This document shows positions 45,793-46,790 of a DNA stretch of 46,790 bases, one piece after another. How positions within the stretch are numbered: the stretch's first letter is position 1; every line of letters starts with the position of its first letter. Source of the stretch: Sphingobium sp. (GTDB lineage: Bacteria > Pseudomonadota > Alphaproteobacteria > Sphingomonadales > Sphingomonadaceae); assembly GCA_013911745.1 (NCBI GenBank), contig JACESO010000011.1, positions 1 through 46,790 of the forward strand. Reading direction: 5' to 3'. The notes beneath the pieces were generated by a model. It worked only from the letters and a program-made list of their open reading frames with translations. It had not been told where the DNA came from and ran no database searches. The position numbers and the translations under genes were made by a program.

Positions 45793-46790
45793 TTATTCGC
45801 TGTCCGCCGGTACTGGCTGCACCACCAGCTTGGGCGCGCTGTTGTCCGGCAGGGTGCGGCTGACGGGCGGCGGTCCGAATGGCACCGTGCCCGGCGTCGT
45901 CGGCGCCGGATTGGCCGGCGTGGGGGCAGTCGGAACGGAGGGTGAAGGAGCGGCCGGAGCGGAAGGCGCAGGAGCACCGCCCGGAACACCCTGCACCGTC
46001 GCACCCGAACCGACAGGCGGTGGGGGCACGGGCGCAGCCGGGGCCGGAACGCCAGTGGGCGGCACATTGGCTGGCGGGACGTTGGCGGGCGCGCCGCTCG
46101 TCATGCTGCTCGGCGTCGGCATCCCCGGCTTCCACCCGGCCGGCGCTTCGCCCGGCGGCACCGGCGGCGGCGGCAGCGGCGTGGGCGACAGCCGCAACGT
46201 CACCGTCCCGCCGAAGCGCGACTGCCATTCGGCCAGGCGGCGCAGATAGTCCGCATAGGCGGCGTAAAATTCCTGAAACGGCTTTTCCAGCTCCGCCAGC
46301 CATTGCGGCGCGTTCAGCAGAAGCTGGGACGATGGCGTCGAAAGCACCTTGGCGCCAACCGTCACCGCGACCGGGCAGAAATGCTTGATCACCGGCGGCA
46401 GCGCGAAGAAATTATAGACGACGGTGTTCAACCGTTCGCGTGTCCCTACCGCCGACCGGCCATAGGCGACGGTATAGTTGCGGTCCACCGCGTCATTGGC
46501 ACTGTCCAATATGTCCCGATGCACCGACAGGATCTGATTATATTGAAGCCGCGCGGTCGATCCATATTTGTCGCAGTTGAGCGCCGCGACGTTCAACGCC
46601 ATGCGCACATGCCATAGCGCCGTGTTCGACGTGACGCCGCGATTGGCGGTCTGATATTTGCCGTCCGCGTCCTTCTCCGGAATGCTCATTCCCTCGACCG
46701 CATTGTCCGGCGGCATCGGGCGGATGGTCGGCACCACCGGCGGCGGGGGTGTCGGCGGTGGTGCCGACCATCCGCCCGATGCCGCCGGAC
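45793..46790 (-). CDS. Proline-rich secreted-type protein, 5' end missing (partial)
   Basis: A frame open from the window edge to TGA at 45793 (at least 331 residues). A GTG at 46737 could start it, but the frame stays open to the edge, where it encodes further Pro-rich residues, so the true N-terminus is probably outside. The globular part (about residues 20-165 from 46737) has SNTALWHVRMALNVAALNCD and an FQEFYAAYADYLRRLAEW helix; the last 130 residues are Pro/Ala/Val-rich and disordered. No family name is recognised. It is plausibly periplasmic or surface-exposed because of the Pro-rich tail. Confidence 0.6.
   Translation of the reverse strand, partial: PAASGGWSAPPPTPPPPVVPTIRPMPPDNAVEGMSIPEKDADGKYQTANRGVTSNTALWHVRMALNVAALNCDKYGSTARLQYNQILSVHRDILDSANDAVDRNYTVAYGRSAVGTRERLNTVVYNFFALPPVIKHFCPVAVTVGAKVLSTPSSQLLLNAPQWLAELEKPFQEFYAAYADYLRRLAEWQSRFGGTVTLRLSPTPLPPPPVPPGEAPAGWKPGMPTPSSMTSGAPANVPPANVPPTGVPAPAAPVPPPPVGSGATVQGVPGGAPAPSAPAAPSPSVPTAPTPANPAPTTPGTVPFGPPPVSRTLPDNSAPKLVVQPVPADSE
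46705..46790. repeat. Perfect 35-bp inverted repeat at the window edge
   Basis: Bases 46705-46739 and 46756-46790 are exact reverse complements with a 16-base loop, inside the Pro-rich gene. The right arm ends on the very last base of the window. It is either a natural strong hairpin or a fold-back produced in sequencing or assembly. Confidence 0.8.

Overview
The window is a high-GC alphaproteobacterial chromosome segment, most likely from a sphingomonad (Sphingomonas/Sphingobium group). This rests on neighbourhoods that I recall as typical of that family (pcm-tolC-DUF2497-valS; bamB-der; lptD-surA-pdxA-rsmA with divergent pepA-holC), on extreme GC-driven antisense ORFs, and on REP-like intergenic palindromes of the kind common in sphingomonads. 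No sequence search was possible.

Layout. 1-14.7 kb is housekeeping backbone: bamB (outer-membrane assembly lipoprotein), der (ribosome GTPase), a TusA-like protein, an orphan Hpt protein, a luciferase-like monooxygenase, an acyltransferase-3 membrane protein, a HerA-like ATPase, a MATE transporter broken by one extra base, then the minus-strand run pcm-tolC-PopZ/DUF2497-valS. 14.9-24.55 kb is an integrated genomic island. It starts in the 3' end of tRNA-Cys(GCA), carries a P4-type tyrosine integrase next to the tRNA, a convergent excisionase/RHH pair, a translationally coupled three-gene ABC/HlyD/TolC cassette and an IS91-type transposase with a tyrosine recombinase, and ends at a near-exact copy of the tRNA 3' end (24528-24546). 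24.6-40.96 kb is backbone again: lipoprotein, DUF2520 protein, GST, TauE/SafE permease, ndk, holC-pepA, lptD-surA-pdxA-rsmA, a RluE-type pseudouridine synthase, a TPR protein, rsmB and guaB. 41.1-45.8 kb is an accessory block: a five-gene VOC/DUF1428/SRPBCC operon divergent from an HxlR-SCP2 regulator, then an SDR gene divergent from a second HxlR regulator; both divergent spacers hold palindromes. The window ends inside a proline-rich protein, exactly at the outer end of a perfect 35-bp inverted repeat.

The best candidate for an undescribed system is the island cassette at 17413-21664. It looks like a type I secretion set (inner-membrane ABC protein, HlyD adaptor, TolC channel), but the ABC protein has lost the Walker A lysine, Q-loop glutamine, signature, Walker B Asp/Glu and H-loop histidine in a nucleotide-binding domain that is otherwise full length. 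The three frames are intact and overlap by ATGA and GTGA, which argues against simple decay. It may be a pseudo-ATPase transporter that needs a partner ATPase, or a scaffold. No secreted cargo gene is recognisable in the island.
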